Shown: positions 63,902-64,000 of the stretch, in pieces | Layout: every line of letters starts with the position of its first letter | Position numbering within the stretch: the first letter of the stretch is position 1 | Notes under the pieces: generated by a model | Databases searched by the model: none | The model's input: the letters and a program-made list of their open reading frames with translations, nothing else | What the model was told of the DNA's origin: nothing | From: an uncultured Alphaproteobacteria bacterium | GTDB taxonomy: Bacteria; Pseudomonadota; Alphaproteobacteria; HIMB59; GCA-002718135 | Length of the DNA stretch: 64,000 nucleotides | Assembly (NCBI GenBank): GCA_902602515.1 | Contig: CACKRG010000003.1 | Location: 124,001-188,000, forward strand | Direction: 5' to 3' | Program-made: the position numbers and the translations under genes

Positions 63902-64000
63902 AAATACTTATAAAAAATATCCAGATGAGAAGGGTTATTTTGGTCAGTTTGGAGGTAGATATGTTTCTGAGACGTTAATGCCTCTTATACTTGAAGTCGA
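63894..64000 (+). CDS. trpB: Tryptophan synthase beta chain, N-terminal fragment (cut by window edge)
   Basis: The 35 visible codons after ATG 63894 include the near-invariant TrpB start [20 protein letters not shown]. The frame is open to the window edge. It would convert indole and serine to tryptophan with TrpA. The start overlaps the trpF stop. Confidence 0.95.
   Translation, partial: MLKNTYKKYPDEKGYFGQFGGRYVSETLMPLILEV

Overview
The window is a very AT-rich, gene-dense stretch of chromosome from a small-genome alphaproteobacterium. GC looks to be around 30% by eye. Most neighbouring genes touch or overlap by 1-14 bases, often as ATGA, TAATG or TTGA junctions. Gene content supports an aerobic, Gram-negative, free-living alphaproteobacterium: a membrane-anchored CycM-type cytochrome c, an NDUFA9-like protein, CIA30 and DUF1289 proteins, lptCAB and kdsB/kdsD for LPS, the rnpA-yidD-yidC block, and ffs next to dnaX. 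The style resembles marine Pelagibacterales (SAR11) or HIMB59-like bacteria. That placement is inference from composition and content, not from a database match.

Layout. 1-4.2 kb is a self-contained zinc locus: WD40-like protein (partial), CobW GTPase and znuA on the minus strand, diverging across a Zur-box-like palindrome from znuC-znuB-zur. 4.2-6.5 kb holds a short CCA-adding-type enzyme, an FMN-binding protein and panC. 6.5-13.2 kb is one long plus-strand run (rpmH, rnpA, yidD, yidC, engB, argB, a HAD phosphatase, dapD, dapE) with a good sigma70-like promoter in front of rpmH. 13.2-18.4 kb is minus strand: a GhrA-type dehydrogenase with a glycosyltransferase, two unannotated overlapping small ORFs on the plus strand, an Xaa-Pro aminopeptidase and a threonine dehydratase. 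18.5-25.8 kb has DUF1289 and CIA30 genes, then truA-fmt-def, recR-ybaB-dnaX, the SRP RNA, pheA and kdsB. 25.9-32.9 kb has cycM, hisN and a four-gene oligopeptide-type (Yej-like) ABC transporter.

32.9-37.6 kb looks accessory: a TPR-methyltransferase fusion, an SGNH hydrolase and a zinc-ribbon methyltransferase, next to tRNA-Ser(GGA) and two tRNA-Ser relics. This is the most unusual part of the window. 37.6-44.2 kb is a minus-strand translation operon (infC, rpmI, rplT, pheS, pheT, lepA, tRNA-Ser). 44.3-48.1 kb has three glycosyltransferases and an alpha/beta hydrolase. 48.1-54.1 kb is gltB-gltD. 55.2 kb to the end is a plus-strand run that makes and exports LPS (kdsD, lptC, lptA, lptB), then aroA, cmk, rpsA, ihfB, pyrF, trpF and the start of trpB.

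No complete mobile element, integrase, CRISPR array or recognisable defence system is visible. The best candidates for something undescribed are the tRNA-Ser relic cassette (36.0-37.7 kb) and the overlapping small-protein pair at 15.4-15.7 kb.
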